Of a stretch of DNA of 46,929 nucleotides, positions 25,111-35,366 are shown piece by piece. The notes beneath the pieces are model-generated. The model did no database searches and was not told the DNA's origin. It saw only the letters and a list, made by a program, of their open reading frames with translations. Both the position numbers and the translations under genes were made by a program. The DNA comes from an uncultured Lachnospiraceae bacterium (GTDB lineage: Bacteria; Bacillota; Clostridia; Lachnospirales; Lachnospiraceae): NCBI GenBank assembly GCA_947626945.1, contig CANQUC010000016.1, positions 1 to 46,929 of the forward strand, in the 5' to 3' direction. How positions within the stretch are numbered: position 1 is the first letter of the stretch; each line of letters starts with the position of its first letter.

Positions 25111-26967
25111 TTATTCCGGCTGTTGCTTATTACAATACTTGCATTTTCCATTCACATAGTGATGGGTCCGCATCATGACCTGCATCTCATCTCCGCATTC
25201 GTCACATCTTACGGAAACAAGACCTACATATCCGGAGTTCGGGCAGCTTCCGCCATCGGAAGGGGAATAATGATGTCTTCCGGATCCGGGAACTTCCACG
25301 GTTACTTTCTGTCCGCATACGGTGCATTCTCCCGTCTTGGTTCCGTTCTTTGTACAGGTGGCGTCATTGTTATATACATACTTGTCTACCTGATGGGCAG
25401 TCTTGGGTATCTCAACAGTGGTGGTCTTATGGCATTTTGTACATTCGCCCGTCTTGACGCCGCATTCCGTACAGGACGGATCCCGTTCTACCTTCCACTG
25501 ATACTCATGAGAACCGCCAAGGCTGGTACCGGGCTTTGTGCGGGTCTGCTGCTCCATGCAGACATTGCAGGTTCTTGTCTCCGTACCGTCCGCGTCGCAG
25601 GCAGCGTCGTTGTTGTACTGATACGCGCCCCAGCTGTGGCCCTTTGCGGAGCCCCATACCTGGCGGCTTACACGTTTGCCGCAGTTGTCGCAGACAGTTG
25701 TCTCTGTACCGTTCTTTGTACAGGTGGCATTGTCGTCGCTGACAAAAGGCCCGTACTGATGGCCGGTGGCATAAAGCGTCTTATGGTCTGTCTGATAGCT
25801 GCAGTTTGCACAGTAGTCGTACGCCTCATAACCGTTTTCCGTACAGGTGGGCGCTTTTGCGTCCTGATGGCGCATTTCATGGTCATAAGGGGGAATGGGC
25901 ACGCTGGGGAACGCCTGTCTGCAGATGGTACATACCATGTCCTGCAGGCCCCATCTGCCGCAGCTGGGCTCTGTAAGAACTCTTTCCGACACCAGATTAT
26001 GACCTCTGATCGGATCTACTTCCTTTGACTTTGTCTCCACGGTTCCGCAGGTCTGGCAGCTTCTGGAATACTGGCCCTCCTCAGTACAGGTAGAGGGAAT
26101 CGACACGTTCCAGTTTCCCCAGACATGCTGATGGGTTTCTGCGTTGGCGTCTCCTGCCTGAGGAGCCGCTTCTGTTCCGGGAGTCTTCTCCGGTTCCGGC
26201 ACAGGCTTCACTTCCGGAGTGGGCTCTGCTTCTTCCGTAGCTTTCACTTCCGGAGTGGGTGCTGCTTCTTCCGTTTCCTTTACCTCCGGAGTGGGCTCTG
26301 CTTCTTCCGTAGCTTTCACTTCCGGAGTGGGCTCTGCCTCTTCTGTAGCCTTTACTTCCGGAGCAGGTGTTGCTTCTTCCGTAGCCTTTACTTCCGGAGC
26401 GGGCTCTGCTTCTTCCGTTGCCGTTACTTCCGGAGTGGGCTCTGTTTCTTCGGTGGGTACCGCTTCCTCTGTCTGGAGATTTTCATTGGCGTCTGCCACG
26501 TTCTGGACAACAGCCGGGATCTCCTGTACGTCAGTGACTGCCTGGCATCCTTCTCTCAGGCAATGTCTGGACTGAATTCCAGGCTCATCGGCGGTAGCTT
26601 CCTTATCCACTGTGGGGGTATCCGCGAAAATATGCCCCAGAACTACCGGCAGTTTCACCACATACCGCAGCACGTCCAGGGAATCCTCCACACTGACCTT
26701 GCCGTCACAGTTCACATCGGCCAGTTCTTTCTGCTGCTGGTCTAACGTGATAATCCGCACGGAATACCGCAGGATCATCAGGGCGTCGTCTATGGTGATG
26801 TCGCCTGTTCCGTCCACATTTCCGTACTGCGCTGTCTCATCCGCCTGCTTTACTGTCTCATCCGCTCTGACCGGCACAGCTTTCGGAACGTAAACGGCCG
26901 TCAGAAGCAGTATGAGGGATAACACGATACCTGTTATCCGCTTTCCATATTTTCTGTTTTTCTTCAT
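25111..26967 (-). CDS. Secreted protein: dockerin domain, PEV repeats and Cys-rich zinc-ribbon-like repeats
   Basis: This 618-residue protein has a signal peptide (TGIVLSLILLLTAVY, cleavage near residue 35). A type I dockerin follows (about 48-110) with two calcium loops, VDGTGDITIDDALMILRY and VNCDGKVSVEDSLDVLRY. A linker of 12-residue repeats (roughly 168-262) is followed by seven or eight Cys-rich repeats, mostly C-x9-C-x2-C as in CTKNGTETTVCDNC, each with a nearby His. No catalytic domain is seen, so it may be a structural, binding or metal-binding surface component held by a cohesin. The start at 26967 has GGGAGG. It is monocistronic with its own promoter and terminator. Confidence 0.82.
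   Translation of the reverse strand: MKKNRKYGKRITGIVLSLILLLTAVYVPKAVPVRADETVKQADETAQYGNVDGTGDITIDDALMILRYSVRIITLDQQQKELADVNCDGKVSVEDSLDVLRYVVKLPVVLGHIFADTPTVDKEATADEPGIQSRHCLREGCQAVTDVQEIPAVVQNVADANENLQTEEAVPTEETEPTPEVTATEEAEPAPEVKATEEATPAPEVKATEEAEPTPEVKATEEAEPTPEVKETEEAAPTPEVKATEEAEPTPEVKPVPEPEKTPGTEAAPQAGDANAETHQHVWGNWNVSIPSTCTEEGQYSRSCQTCGTVETKSKEVDPIRGHNLVSERVLTEPSCGRWGLQDMVCTICRQAFPSVPIPPYDHEMRHQDAKAPTCTENGYEAYDYCANCSYQTDHKTLYATGHQYGPFVSDDNATCTKNGTETTVCDNCGKRVSRQVWGSAKGHSWGAYQYNNDAACDADGTETRTCNVCMEQQTRTKPGTSLGGSHEYQWKVERDPSCTECGVKTGECTKCHKTTTVEIPKTAHQVDKYVYNNDATCTKNGTKTGECTVCGQKVTVEVPGSGRHHYSPSDGGSCPNSGYVGLVSVRCDECGDEMQVMMRTHHYVNGKCKYCNKQQPE
26206..26450 (-). repeat. Tandem 36-bp repeats encoding 12-residue KATEEAEPTPEV units
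   Basis: Six complete units plus degenerate ends encode KATEEAEPTPEV and variants (E/A/T at position 7, T/A at position 9). The repeats keep frame and form the linker between the dockerin domain and the Cys-rich region of the secreted protein. Confidence 0.88.
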
Positions 26968-27075
26968 TGTCATTCCTCCCATACTGTTTGTTGGAATTTT
27001 TCTGACTCTCCCTTTGTCTGAAACGTTCTTCTATTAAATTATCCGTCCGCCTCCATTAAGTTCTTCTTTGATGAA

Positions 27076-27104
27076 ATCATATCACAGATCTTTCTCATTT
27101 GCAA
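27076..27104 (-). promoter_or_regulatory. Sigma-A promoter for the dockerin gene
   Basis: On the minus strand, TTGCAA (27099-27104) and TATGAT (27076-27081) are separated by 17 bp, just after the rqcH stop codon. The leader to the start codon is about 100 nt and shows no obvious stable fold. Confidence 0.65.
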
Positions 27105-27125
27105 ACTATAATATATTAACATTTT

Positions 27126-28877
27126 CTAAATATTTTGCTTTTGCGGCGCGAAAGAAAGATCTGAAATATCCGTTTCCGCTACCATGGAATAGTTGGTATG
27201 GTAGATCACAAAACCGGGTTTGCCTCCCTTTGGTTTTTTGACATGCTTTTTCTCCACATAATCCACCTCCGCCCGCTGTCCTCCTCTGGCGCGGGAATAA
27301 TGAGCCGCCAGACGGGCAGCCTCCTCAAAGGTTCTGTCAGGCGGCGTCTTTCCGTCTGTTTTCAGGATCACATGGGAGCCGGGAATCCCCTTGGCGTGAA
27401 ACCACCAGTCATTTCCGGACGCCAGACGAAATGTAAGCTCCTCATTCTGCAAGTTGTTTTTTCCCACATAGATCTCAAATCCGTCAGAGGAGACGTAGCA
27501 AAATGGCCTGCTGGTGATCTTCTGTTTCTTTTCTCCGCTTTTCCTCCGGATATGTCCTGACAGGGCCAGTTCTTCCCGGATCTGCAGCAGATCCTCTTCC
27601 TGCCGGGCGGTGTCCAGGGCGTCAGACACCGATTCCAGATGATCGATCTGGGCCTTCGTCTCCAGAAGCAGCGGTTCCAAAGCCTCTCTCGTCCGCTTCA
27701 GCTTGCCGTAACGGTCAAAATACTTTTTCGCGTTTTCCGCCGCCGTCATTGTAGGATCCAGGGGAATGGTCACGGTTTCTCCGGTGTAATAATTTTCCGC
27801 CTGAAGAGACTTTGCCCCGGGCTCCGCCAGATATCCGTAGGTATGCAGAAGTTCTCCGTAAAGCCTGTATTTGTCCTTTTTTTCCGTATCCCGCATCTGC
27901 CTGCGCTGCAGGTCGTATTTTTTCACATTCCGCTCCAGAGCCGTCTGCACGATGCGGCGCAGATCGCCGGAGCGCTGACGGATGCGGCTCTTTAAGTTCC
28001 GCTCGCCATAGTATGTCTCCAGCACTTCGGACATGCTGTCCCCATACACGGTCTTCAGGCTGCCGTACTGCTGCAGGGGCAGGGCGGAAAACTCCACCGG
28101 CTCCCGGTCCTCATAGAAAATACAGGGAGAAAAATGTCCTTCCTTTACCTCCTCCATCAAAGCGGAAAAACAGTTGTACAAATGAATCTGCCCTCCCTCG
28201 GACAAGGCGCTGAAAGGATGCCGTGAATCCAGAGAGGCCCGGCAGAGGATCTCTTCCGCCATCAACGGGCTGATGCCTGTAAAAGAAGTATACAGCGCCT
28301 TTGCAAGGTCCATGGGTTTTTCCTGAAGAACGCCCTGAAATTCCCGGCAGGACACGGAAAGAGGCGACAGCTTCTTCACGGTTTCCGGTATAAAATAGTC
28401 TCTGCCGGGAAGCACCTCGCGAAGAGAGCTTACATTGGCGGACACATGCTTGATGCTGTCAATAATCTGATCTCTGTCGTCGCAGAAAATCACATTGCTG
28501 TGCTTTCCCATCAGTTCAACCCGCAAATGCCTGACGCAAAGATCCCCCATTTCATCTCTGTGCTCGATCTTGATGTCTACGATCCGCTCCAGATCCGGCT
28601 GGGTCACCGATACAATGCGGCCGTTCTGCATATGCTTTCGCAGCAGCATACAGAAGTTGGGGGCCGCCTGGGGGCCTGTTTTTCTTTGTTCTGTCAGATA
28701 CATCAGCGGAAGTCCCGCTCCGGCAGAAATCAGGAGAAGGAATTGCTCCTTCTCCTTTCTCACCGTAATCTGCAGTTCGTCTTTTTCCGGCTGGGTGATC
28801 TTATAGATCCGTCCATCCGTCAGATGGCTGTTCAGCTCCTTTACCAAAGCCGCAACCACAATTCCGTCAAATGCCAT
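27126..28877 (-). CDS. rqcH: RqcH / NFACT-family ribosome quality control protein
   Basis: This 583-residue NFACT protein (formerly called fibronectin-binding) binds stalled 50S subunits and directs alanine tailing of stuck nascent chains. The NFACT-N domain starts MAFDGIVVAALVKEL and continues with GKHSNVIFCD. A central helical and coiled-coil region follows. The C-terminal NFACT-R domain contains SSDGFEIYVGKNNLQNEELT and ASGNDWWFHAKGIPGSHVIL, the family hallmark. The ATG at 28877 follows GGCGGA. It lies 14 bp downstream of a lipoprotein gene. Confidence 0.94.
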   Translation of the reverse strand: MAFDGIVVAALVKELNSHLTDGRIYKITQPEKDELQITVRKEKEQFLLLISAGAGLPLMYLTEQRKTGPQAAPNFCMLLRKHMQNGRIVSVTQPDLERIVDIKIEHRDEMGDLCVRHLRVELMGKHSNVIFCDDRDQIIDSIKHVSANVSSLREVLPGRDYFIPETVKKLSPLSVSCREFQGVLQEKPMDLAKALYTSFTGISPLMAEEILCRASLDSRHPFSALSEGGQIHLYNCFSALMEEVKEGHFSPCIFYEDREPVEFSALPLQQYGSLKTVYGDSMSEVLETYYGERNLKSRIRQRSGDLRRIVQTALERNVKKYDLQRRQMRDTEKKDKYRLYGELLHTYGYLAEPGAKSLQAENYYTGETVTIPLDPTMTAAENAKKYFDRYGKLKRTREALEPLLLETKAQIDHLESVSDALDTARQEEDLLQIREELALSGHIRRKSGEKKQKITSRPFCYVSSDGFEIYVGKNNLQNEELTFRLASGNDWWFHAKGIPGSHVILKTDGKTPPDRTFEEAARLAAHYSRARGGQRAEVDYVEKKHVKKPKGGKPGFVIYHTNYSMVAETDISDLSFAPQKQNI

Positions 28878-28891
28878 GCGTTCCGCCTTTC

Positions 28892-29524
28892 TTACTCTTC
28901 ACCGGAATCAAAAAGATCTCCGCCGATCTGAGAGGAAGCCTTGAGCAGGTTGGCCGTCATAACATTGGTAAAATCCTCTCCGGGATTATCCACTTTCCAG
29001 CCTCCGTCCTTTTTACAGGTAAACGTAACGGTTTCCTTTGTAACGGTTTCCTCCATGGAATCCAGCTTATCGTCTACAATATCCTCCAGAAGCTGCAGCA
29101 CCTGATCTTCATCCATCTCCTGGTCGTCCCCTGCTGCCATGGACAGCGCCTGAGTAAAATATTCTGTCAGGATCTCCGTAAAAAATGAGGTTCCGTCAAT
29201 ATAACTGATCTCTGCCTGAACCGTTGCCTGGTCTCCCTCTTCCTTTACCTCTTTTTCATTGATGGAATAGGTCATTTTGGAAGCGGTTTTTTTCATCACC
29301 TTTTCCCAGGCCTTGATGGTAAGCATCTCTTTCATCTGGCCGGTCCATTTTCCGTCTGTCTCATATTTGGCCATTTCGTCCAGATCCATCTTTTTCGCCG
29401 CGTTCAGAAAGCTTTCCACCGCGCCTGCCGGCCCGCTGCCGCCTTTTTCTCCGCATCCGCAAAAAAGCAGGGATGCCACAAGACAGATCAGCAGCATTGT
29501 CATCCATGTGATTTTCTTCTTCAT
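28892..29524 (-). CDS. Putative lipoprotein, DUF4878-like fold
   Basis: This 210-residue protein is probably anchored to the outer face of the membrane. Its signal sequence ends in a lipobox-like LLFCGC, with Cys24 the likely lipidation site (Phe at -3 makes the box degenerate). The start of the mature part (AVESFLNAAKKMDLDEMAKY) and the later alternating strands resemble DUF4878/DUF5105-type domains, which have a cystatin-like fold and no known enzyme activity. It lies between glpK and rqcH with short gaps on both sides. No specific function can be given. Confidence 0.75.
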   Translation of the reverse strand: MKKKITWMTMLLICLVASLLFCGCGEKGGSGPAGAVESFLNAAKKMDLDEMAKYETDGKWTGQMKEMLTIKAWEKVMKKTASKMTYSINEKEVKEEGDQATVQAEISYIDGTSFFTEILTEYFTQALSMAAGDDQEMDEDQVLQLLEDIVDDKLDSMEETVTKETVTFTCKKDGGWKVDNPGEDFTNVMTANLLKASSQIGGDLFDSGEE

Positions 29525-29549
29525 GTTTTCATTCCTCTCAGCAATTCTT

Positions 29550-31049
<1,500 letters not shown>

Positions 31050-31080
31050 TCACTCCTTTTTTTGACTTTGCCAAAGGGGT

Positions 31081-31136
31081 AAAAAAGGGCGCGGCAAAAC
31101 GGCAGGATTTTTGGATGATTCGTTTTGCAGCGCCCT
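31081..31136 (-). terminator. Intrinsic terminator between the HD-domain gene and glpK
   Basis: A long stem on the minus strand (AGGGCGC and CAAAACG arms with one G-A mismatch, 19-nt loop) is followed by six Ts. It ends 35 bp before glpK. It should stop transcripts from the HD-domain gene and, if no promoter lies after it, would attenuate glpK. Confidence 0.88.
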
Positions 31137-31149
31137 CTTGATTGTAGAT

Positions 31150-31587
31150 TTATTTGACCCCGAAATAATTCGCGCCGATCTTCAGCACTTCCTTGGCCAT
31201 CCGGTACCGTTCTTCCAGACTGTAGGTCTTAAAAGACATTTTATTGACCCGAACGATATCCCTGTTGTCTTCAATCTCCGCCAGCTTTACCCGGGTGGCA
31301 AGCTCATTGCAGCTTACGTCGTCGATATACTGAAAATAAGTCATGTCGTTTCGTTTGGTCAGGGTAGCCACCGCTTCCAGAACCGCGTAGCTGAACCCGC
31401 ACTCCTCCAGATCCGCCAGACTCATTTCCGAATCCTCCACCACGTCGTGAAGCATGGCGACCGTCTTTTCCTCCTCTGTAGTCATGGCGTCCACTACCCG
31501 CAGAGTATGTTCAATGTACGGCTCACCGTCCGGTGAAAGTTTCCCCTTTAAAGCTTTTTCTGCTATTTTTCTTGCTTTTTCCAACAT
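31150..31587 (-). CDS. HD-domain protein, probable small alarmone (p)ppGpp hydrolase
   Basis: This 145-residue protein consists only of an HD domain like that of RelA/SpoT hydrolases and MESH1. It shows the metal ligand His27 in YIEHTLRV, the HD pair in MLHDVVEDSEMS (47-48), and the distal Asp in VKLAEIEDNRDIV. The VVEDS segment after HD matches (p)ppGpp 3'-pyrophosphohydrolases. No synthetase or TGS/ACT domain is present. It would degrade alarmone in the cytoplasm; other nucleotide substrates are possible. The ATG follows an excellent AAGGAGGT, and a strong promoter is adjacent. Confidence 0.75.
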   Translation of the reverse strand: MLEKARKIAEKALKGKLSPDGEPYIEHTLRVVDAMTTEEEKTVAMLHDVVEDSEMSLADLEECGFSYAVLEAVATLTKRNDMTYFQYIDDVSCNELATRVKLAEIEDNRDIVRVNKMSFKTYSLEERYRMAKEVLKIGANYFGVK

Positions 31588-31615
31588 AGGAGCAGACCTC
31601 CTTCCCCTTATTTCT

Positions 31616-31643
31616 ATTATATCAAGGTCTTTTCATATGTCAA
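31616..31643 (-). promoter_or_regulatory. Strong sigma-A promoter for the HD-domain gene
   Basis: On the minus strand, a perfect TTGACA (31638-31643) and a perfect TATAAT (31616-31621) are separated by 16 bp. This is the best-matching promoter in the window and gives a leader of about 20 nt. Confidence 0.82.
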
Positions 31644-31663
31644 AGAATAATTTTTCAGGCAGC

Positions 31664-32827
31664 TCAATCGTAAGGAATGCTGCGGGACACATTCAGCACC
31701 ATGCCCACCTCGATCATCAGAAAAACAAGGGAAGATCCGCCTGCGCTGATGAAAGGCAGGGAAATACCTGTGTTGGGAATGGAGTTGGTCACCACGGCAA
31801 TGTTCAGCACCACCTGTATGGCAATGTGGGAAAAAACGCCGATGGCGATCATGGAAGCAAACACGTCTTTTACATTCCGGGCAATATAGATCATGCGGTA
31901 CAAAAGCAGGATAAACAGCAGGATGATCACCATTGCCCCAAACAGTCCCAGCTCCTCGCAGATAATGGAAAAGATCATATCGTTCTGAGCCTCCGGCATG
32001 ATCAGCTTCTGAGCGCTGGAGCCAAGGCCTTTTCCAAAAAGTCCTCCGGAGCCGATGGCATAAAGCGCCTGCATGGTCTGAAAGGATTTATCCCCGGCAT
32101 AGTCCTCCGGGTGCAGCCACGCGAGAATTCGGGTGATACGGAAGCCGGAATCTCCGCCTCCCACCATCTGCACCACAAAAATCAGCAGCACCAGGGCCGC
32201 CACGCCTACGCCCATCAGGATGAGAAAGGGCTTCAGCCTGGGATGGGCGATAAAATACATGCAGAACGCAATCAGAAATACGATCAGCGCCGAACTTAAG
32301 TTATTGGTGACGATCAAAATCAGCCCCGACAAAAAGACGGCGCCTCCAAACAGCATCAACACTCCGTTTCTGCTTTTGACCTGCTTTCCGATCCTGCTGA
32401 TCACCATGGCGCAAAACAGGATTATGGCAATCTTGGCAATCTCCGCCGGCTGGATCGTCAGGGAATCTCCCGCGATCTTCAGCCACCTGGTAGCGCCGTG
32501 ACTGCTGTAGCCAAGGGGCGTCAGCACCAGCAGAATCAGGATCGCCGCAATAAAAATACCGTACTCGGACAGTCCCCTGTACAGCTGATAGGGAATAAAG
32601 GAAACGCCGATCATGGCAGCGACACCCACCACGGCATAGATCACCTGCCGGATAAAAAAGTTGGTGGCGTCTTTACTGTTGTATGCGGTAGCGCTGAAGA
32701 TCATGATCAGACCGATGACCACCAGAAAGATCACCAGAAAAACCAGATTAAAGTCATAAAAACGCAATGTCCGCTGACGGGAGCGTTTTTTTCTTCTGCG
32801 CCTGCCGGCAGCACCCTGCTTCGCCAT
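31664..32827 (-). CDS. FtsW/RodA/SpoVE-family peptidoglycan polymerase
   Basis: This is a SEDS-family glycosyltransferase (387 residues) that polymerises lipid II, working with a class B penicillin-binding protein. A very basic N-terminus (GRRRRKKRSRQR) precedes ten or so membrane helices. SEDS motifs are visible as TIQPAEIAKIAIILF near the middle and, near the C-terminus, NTGISLPFISAGGSSLV. The NTGISLPF...GGSS form is typical of FtsW/SpoVE more than RodA, but I cannot separate division from sporulation roles. No PBP or mur gene is nearby; it follows efp with a 40-bp gap. The start at 32827 has GGGTAGGA. Confidence 0.9.
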   Translation of the reverse strand: MAKQGAAGRRRRKKRSRQRTLRFYDFNLVFLVIFLVVIGLIMIFSATAYNSKDATNFFIRQVIYAVVGVAAMIGVSFIPYQLYRGLSEYGIFIAAILILLVLTPLGYSSHGATRWLKIAGDSLTIQPAEIAKIAIILFCAMVISRIGKQVKSRNGVLMLFGGAVFLSGLILIVTNNLSSALIVFLIAFCMYFIAHPRLKPFLILMGVGVAALVLLIFVVQMVGGGDSGFRITRILAWLHPEDYAGDKSFQTMQALYAIGSGGLFGKGLGSSAQKLIMPEAQNDMIFSIICEELGLFGAMVIILLFILLLYRMIYIARNVKDVFASMIAIGVFSHIAIQVVLNIAVVTNSIPNTGISLPFISAGGSSLVFLMIEVGMVLNVSRSIPYD

Positions 32828-32867
32828 GTCCTACCCTCGCTTTCCCTATAGGAAACCGGATCAAGCA

Positions 32868-33425
32868 TTACACTCTTGACAAATATTCTCCGGTTCTTGT
32901 GTCGATCTTGATCTTATCGCCCTGATCCACAAACAGCGGCACATAAACTGTGGCGCCGGTCTCAACTACCGCGGGCTTTGTGGCGCCGGTAGCCGTATCC
33001 CCCTTAAATCCGGGCTCGGTATCCGTGATCACCAGCTCCACAAACAGCGGGGGCTCCACGGCAAACACGCTTCCGTTATGGGAGCAGACCTTAACCATCT
33101 CATTTTCCTTGACAAACTTCAGGGCATCTCCGATGGCGTCCTTTCCAAGGGCGATCTGGTCATAGGTTTCCACATCCATAAAGTGGAACAGATCTCCGTC
33201 GGAGTACAGATACTGCATATCGGCCCGGTCGATCCGCGCCTGAGGGCATTTTTCCGTAGGTCTGAAAGTTTTTTCCACTACGCCGCCGTTCTTGATATTT
33301 TTCAGCTTTGTTCTCACAAACGCCGCGCCTTTTCCCGGCTTTACATGCTGAAATTCCACGATCTGATAAATGTTGTTGTCAACCTCAATGGTCACACCGT
33401 TTCTAAAATCACCTGCTGAAATCAT
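32868..33425 (-). CDS. efp: Elongation factor P
   Basis: EF-P (185 residues) rescues ribosomes stalled at polyproline sequences. Domain I carries the loop [12 protein letters not shown] with the modifiable Lys32; the surrounding sequence is like B. subtilis EF-P, whose Lys carries 5-aminopentanol. Domains II and III end in [16 protein letters not shown], the standard C-terminus. The start is the ATG at 33425 (MISAGDF), with GGAGGA; a longer in-frame start at 33464 is rejected. A possible promoter lies 52 bp upstream. Confidence 0.95.
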   Translation of the reverse strand: MISAGDFRNGVTIEVDNNIYQIVEFQHVKPGKGAAFVRTKLKNIKNGGVVEKTFRPTEKCPQARIDRADMQYLYSDGDLFHFMDVETYDQIALGKDAIGDALKFVKENEMVKVCSHNGSVFAVEPPLFVELVITDTEPGFKGDTATGATKPAVVETGATVYVPLFVDQGDKIKIDTRTGEYLSRV

Positions 33426-33476
33426 TTCAGTTCCTCCTTCACTGCGTTTCCTTGAAACGATCAATCACTCCGTAAT

Positions 33477-33505
33477 ATTCTATAATATATTTCACTGTTT
33501 TTCAA
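33477..33505 (-). promoter_or_regulatory. Candidate sigma-A promoter for efp
   Basis: On the minus strand, TTGAAA (33500-33505) and TAGAAT (33477-33482) are separated by 17 bp. The -35 overlaps the last codons of aroQ. The transcript leader would contain a short hairpin CGTTTC/GAAACG before the ribosome site. Confidence 0.45.
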
Positions 33506-33962
33506 CTGTTTTTTCTGCCGCGGCTCTCTCTTTTGCAATGGCCCGGATCTGATCCATGGCCAGCAGATATCCCTCCAGGCCTTTCCCCGTGATCTGCCCG
33601 TCGCACACCGGTTTTGTCACCGATATATGGCGAAAGCTTTCCCTGGCCTGAATATCCGAAATATGTACCTCGATCTTAGGCACAGAAATGCTCTCCAGGG
33701 CGTCCCGGATGGCATAGCTGTAATGGGTAAAGGCTCCGGGGTTGATGACGATTCCCTCCGTACCGTCAAAATAGCTTTCCTGGATCCGGTCGATGATGGC
33801 GCCTTCATGATTGCTCTGAAAGCATTCCGCTTCATCCCCCTCCCGGGCCGCCCGCTCTTTGATCAGACGCACCAGAAAGCTGTAGTCTTCTTTTCCGTAA
33901 ACCTTTTTGTCCCGGATCCCAAGAAAATTCAGGTTGGGGCCGTTAATGATCAGCAGTTTCAT
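33492..33962 (-). CDS. aroQ: Type II 3-dehydroquinate dehydratase
   Basis: This 156-residue enzyme is the third step of the shikimate pathway. Type II hallmarks are IINGPNLNFLGIR at the N-terminus, the catalytic Tyr in KKVYGKEDY, the substrate motif NPGAFTHYSYAIRDAL, and the catalytic His region EVHISDIQARESFRHIS. The C-terminus carries about ten extra charged residues. The start ATG shares an ATGA overlap with the aroK stop, so translation is coupled. No aroB, aroA or aroC is in this window. Confidence 0.95.
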   Translation of the reverse strand: MKLLIINGPNLNFLGIRDKKVYGKEDYSFLVRLIKERAAREGDEAECFQSNHEGAIIDRIQESYFDGTEGIVINPGAFTHYSYAIRDALESISVPKIEVHISDIQARESFRHISVTKPVCDGQITGKGLEGYLLAMDQIRAIAKERAAAEKTVEKQ

Positions 33963-34468
33963 TTTTTTGTCCTTTCCATGATCTCCTCCGCGATCTGCCT
34001 GGGGCTCTTTCCGTCTGTGCAGACACAGCAGGTGGCGGCCGCTTCATATGCAGGCTGCCGAATCGCCAGAAGAGTTTTTACTTTTTCTTCTCTGCCGCCG
34101 CCCTGCAGCAGAGGCCTGGAGCTGTCGTCTGCCAGCCGGCTCAGCACCGTTTCCGGCCGGACCTGCAGATAGATCACATCCCCCAGCTTTTTCAGCAGCT
34201 GCCTGTTTTCCGGCTGCGCCGCCAGGCCGCCGCCTGTGGCGATCACAAGGGGCTTTTTTTCCAGAGACAGCCTCATAAGCAGCTCTCTCTCCATCTGCCG
34301 GAAAGCGGGTTCTCCATCTTCCGCGAAAATATCGCTGACGGTCCTTCCCTGCAGGCGCTCAATTTCTTCATCCGTATCCAGCAGTCCCAGGCCCAGACTT
34401 TCCGCGAGGATCCGGGAAACGCTTGTCTTGCCGGATCCCATAAATCCGATCAATACTTTATGCTTCAT
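33959..34468 (-). CDS. aroK: Shikimate kinase
   Basis: Shikimate kinase (169 residues) phosphorylates shikimate with ATP. The P-loop GFMGSGKTS is at residues 8-16. The shikimate-binding motifs LLDTDEEIER and FRQMERELL follow, then the GGG motif in VIATGGGLA and the lid Arg in SSRPLLQG. I chose the ATG at 34468 (MKHKVLIG), with GGAG at 8 nt; upstream in-frame starts lie within aroE. It ends in an ATGA overlap with aroQ. Confidence 0.94.
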   Translation of the reverse strand: MKHKVLIGFMGSGKTSVSRILAESLGLGLLDTDEEIERLQGRTVSDIFAEDGEPAFRQMERELLMRLSLEKKPLVIATGGGLAAQPENRQLLKKLGDVIYLQVRPETVLSRLADDSSRPLLQGGGREEKVKTLLAIRQPAYEAAATCCVCTDGKSPRQIAEEIMERTKK

Positions 34469-34487
34469 CTTCCATACTCCCGGGCTT

Positions 34488-35366
34488 TTATTCGTCCTTT
34501 TCAAGAATCTTTTCCAGCATTCTGCCGGCTTCCTCTCCTGTCTCATCAGGAACCGGCCTGCCGGTAAACTTCGTAAAGGCCTCCGCCGCCTGCCAGATAA
34601 ACATTCCCAGTCCGTTGCAGGTTTTTGCCCCCGCATTTTTCGCAAGCTTTAAAAACAGGGTCTCCTTTGGCCGGTAGATCATATCCGCGGCCGCGGCAAG
34701 CTTCTTGTAAAATTCAGGATCCTCTATCACGGCACGGTCCCCATGGGGATACATGCCTACCGGCGTAGTCTGGAAACAGAGATAATCCTCCCGGGGCAGG
34801 CTTCTCCAGTCCGCCAGCTCGCCAAAGGTATACACAGTCTCCCGGAAATAACCGCCCATGCGCTCCGCCAGCAGCCGGGCCGTCTCACGGGTTCTGTTCA
34901 AAATGGTAACAGAGGCCGCCTGTTTTTTTCCGCACAGATAAGCAGCCGCGTTGGCCACGCCTCCGGCGCCCAGAAACAGCACATGCTTCCCGCCAATCTC
35001 GATCTGCGCTTCTTCCAGAGAACGGCGCAGTCCGATCCAGTCCGTGTTGCAGCCCCGGTATCCGTCCCCGGAATAAACAAGCGTATTGACCGCTCCGATG
35101 ATCCTGGCGTCCTCATCCACCGCGCAAAGGGCAGTCATGATCTTTTCCTTGTGGGGAATGGTCACGTTCATTCCCTGTACTTGCAGTGCCCATGCGCCCC
35201 TGACGGCATCCTGCAGCTTTTCAGCGGGCACATGAAAGGGAACATAGACCAGATTTTCCCCCAGCTTTTCCGCCAGAAAATTGTGAATGACCGGTGAAAG
35301 GGTATGCCCGATGGGATCTCCCATCACTCCGCAAAGCTTTGTTGTTCCGTTGACGGCTGCGCTCAT
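34488..35366 (-). CDS. aroE: Shikimate dehydrogenase
   Basis: The NADP-dependent shikimate dehydrogenase (292 residues) reduces 3-dehydroshikimate. The substrate domain starts GVMGDPIGHTLSPVIHN, with the catalytic Lys in NVTIPHKEKIM and Asp in GCNTDWIG. The nucleotide motif VLFLGAGGVANAAAYL and the NADP-type segment ILNRTRETARLLAE follow. The QAAEAFTKFTGRPVP end is typical. It overlaps the yqeG stop by ATGA and is followed after 19 bp by aroK. Confidence 0.95.
   Translation of the reverse strand: MSAAVNGTTKLCGVMGDPIGHTLSPVIHNFLAEKLGENLVYVPFHVPAEKLQDAVRGAWALQVQGMNVTIPHKEKIMTALCAVDEDARIIGAVNTLVYSGDGYRGCNTDWIGLRRSLEEAQIEIGGKHVLFLGAGGVANAAAYLCGKKQAASVTILNRTRETARLLAERMGGYFRETVYTFGELADWRSLPREDYLCFQTTPVGMYPHGDRAVIEDPEFYKKLAAAADMIYRPKETLFLKLAKNAGAKTCNGLGMFIWQAAEAFTKFTGRPVPDETGEEAGRMLEKILEKDE

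Noticed and set aside
26206-26450. 36-bp tandem repeats considered as a CRISPR array
   Set aside because: Units are contiguous with no unique spacers and translate as a 12-residue linker repeat.
34469-34645. N-terminal extension of shikimate kinase upstream of the chosen start
   Set aside because: It lies within aroE in another frame, has no conserved residues, and the P-loop normally starts at the protein N-terminus.
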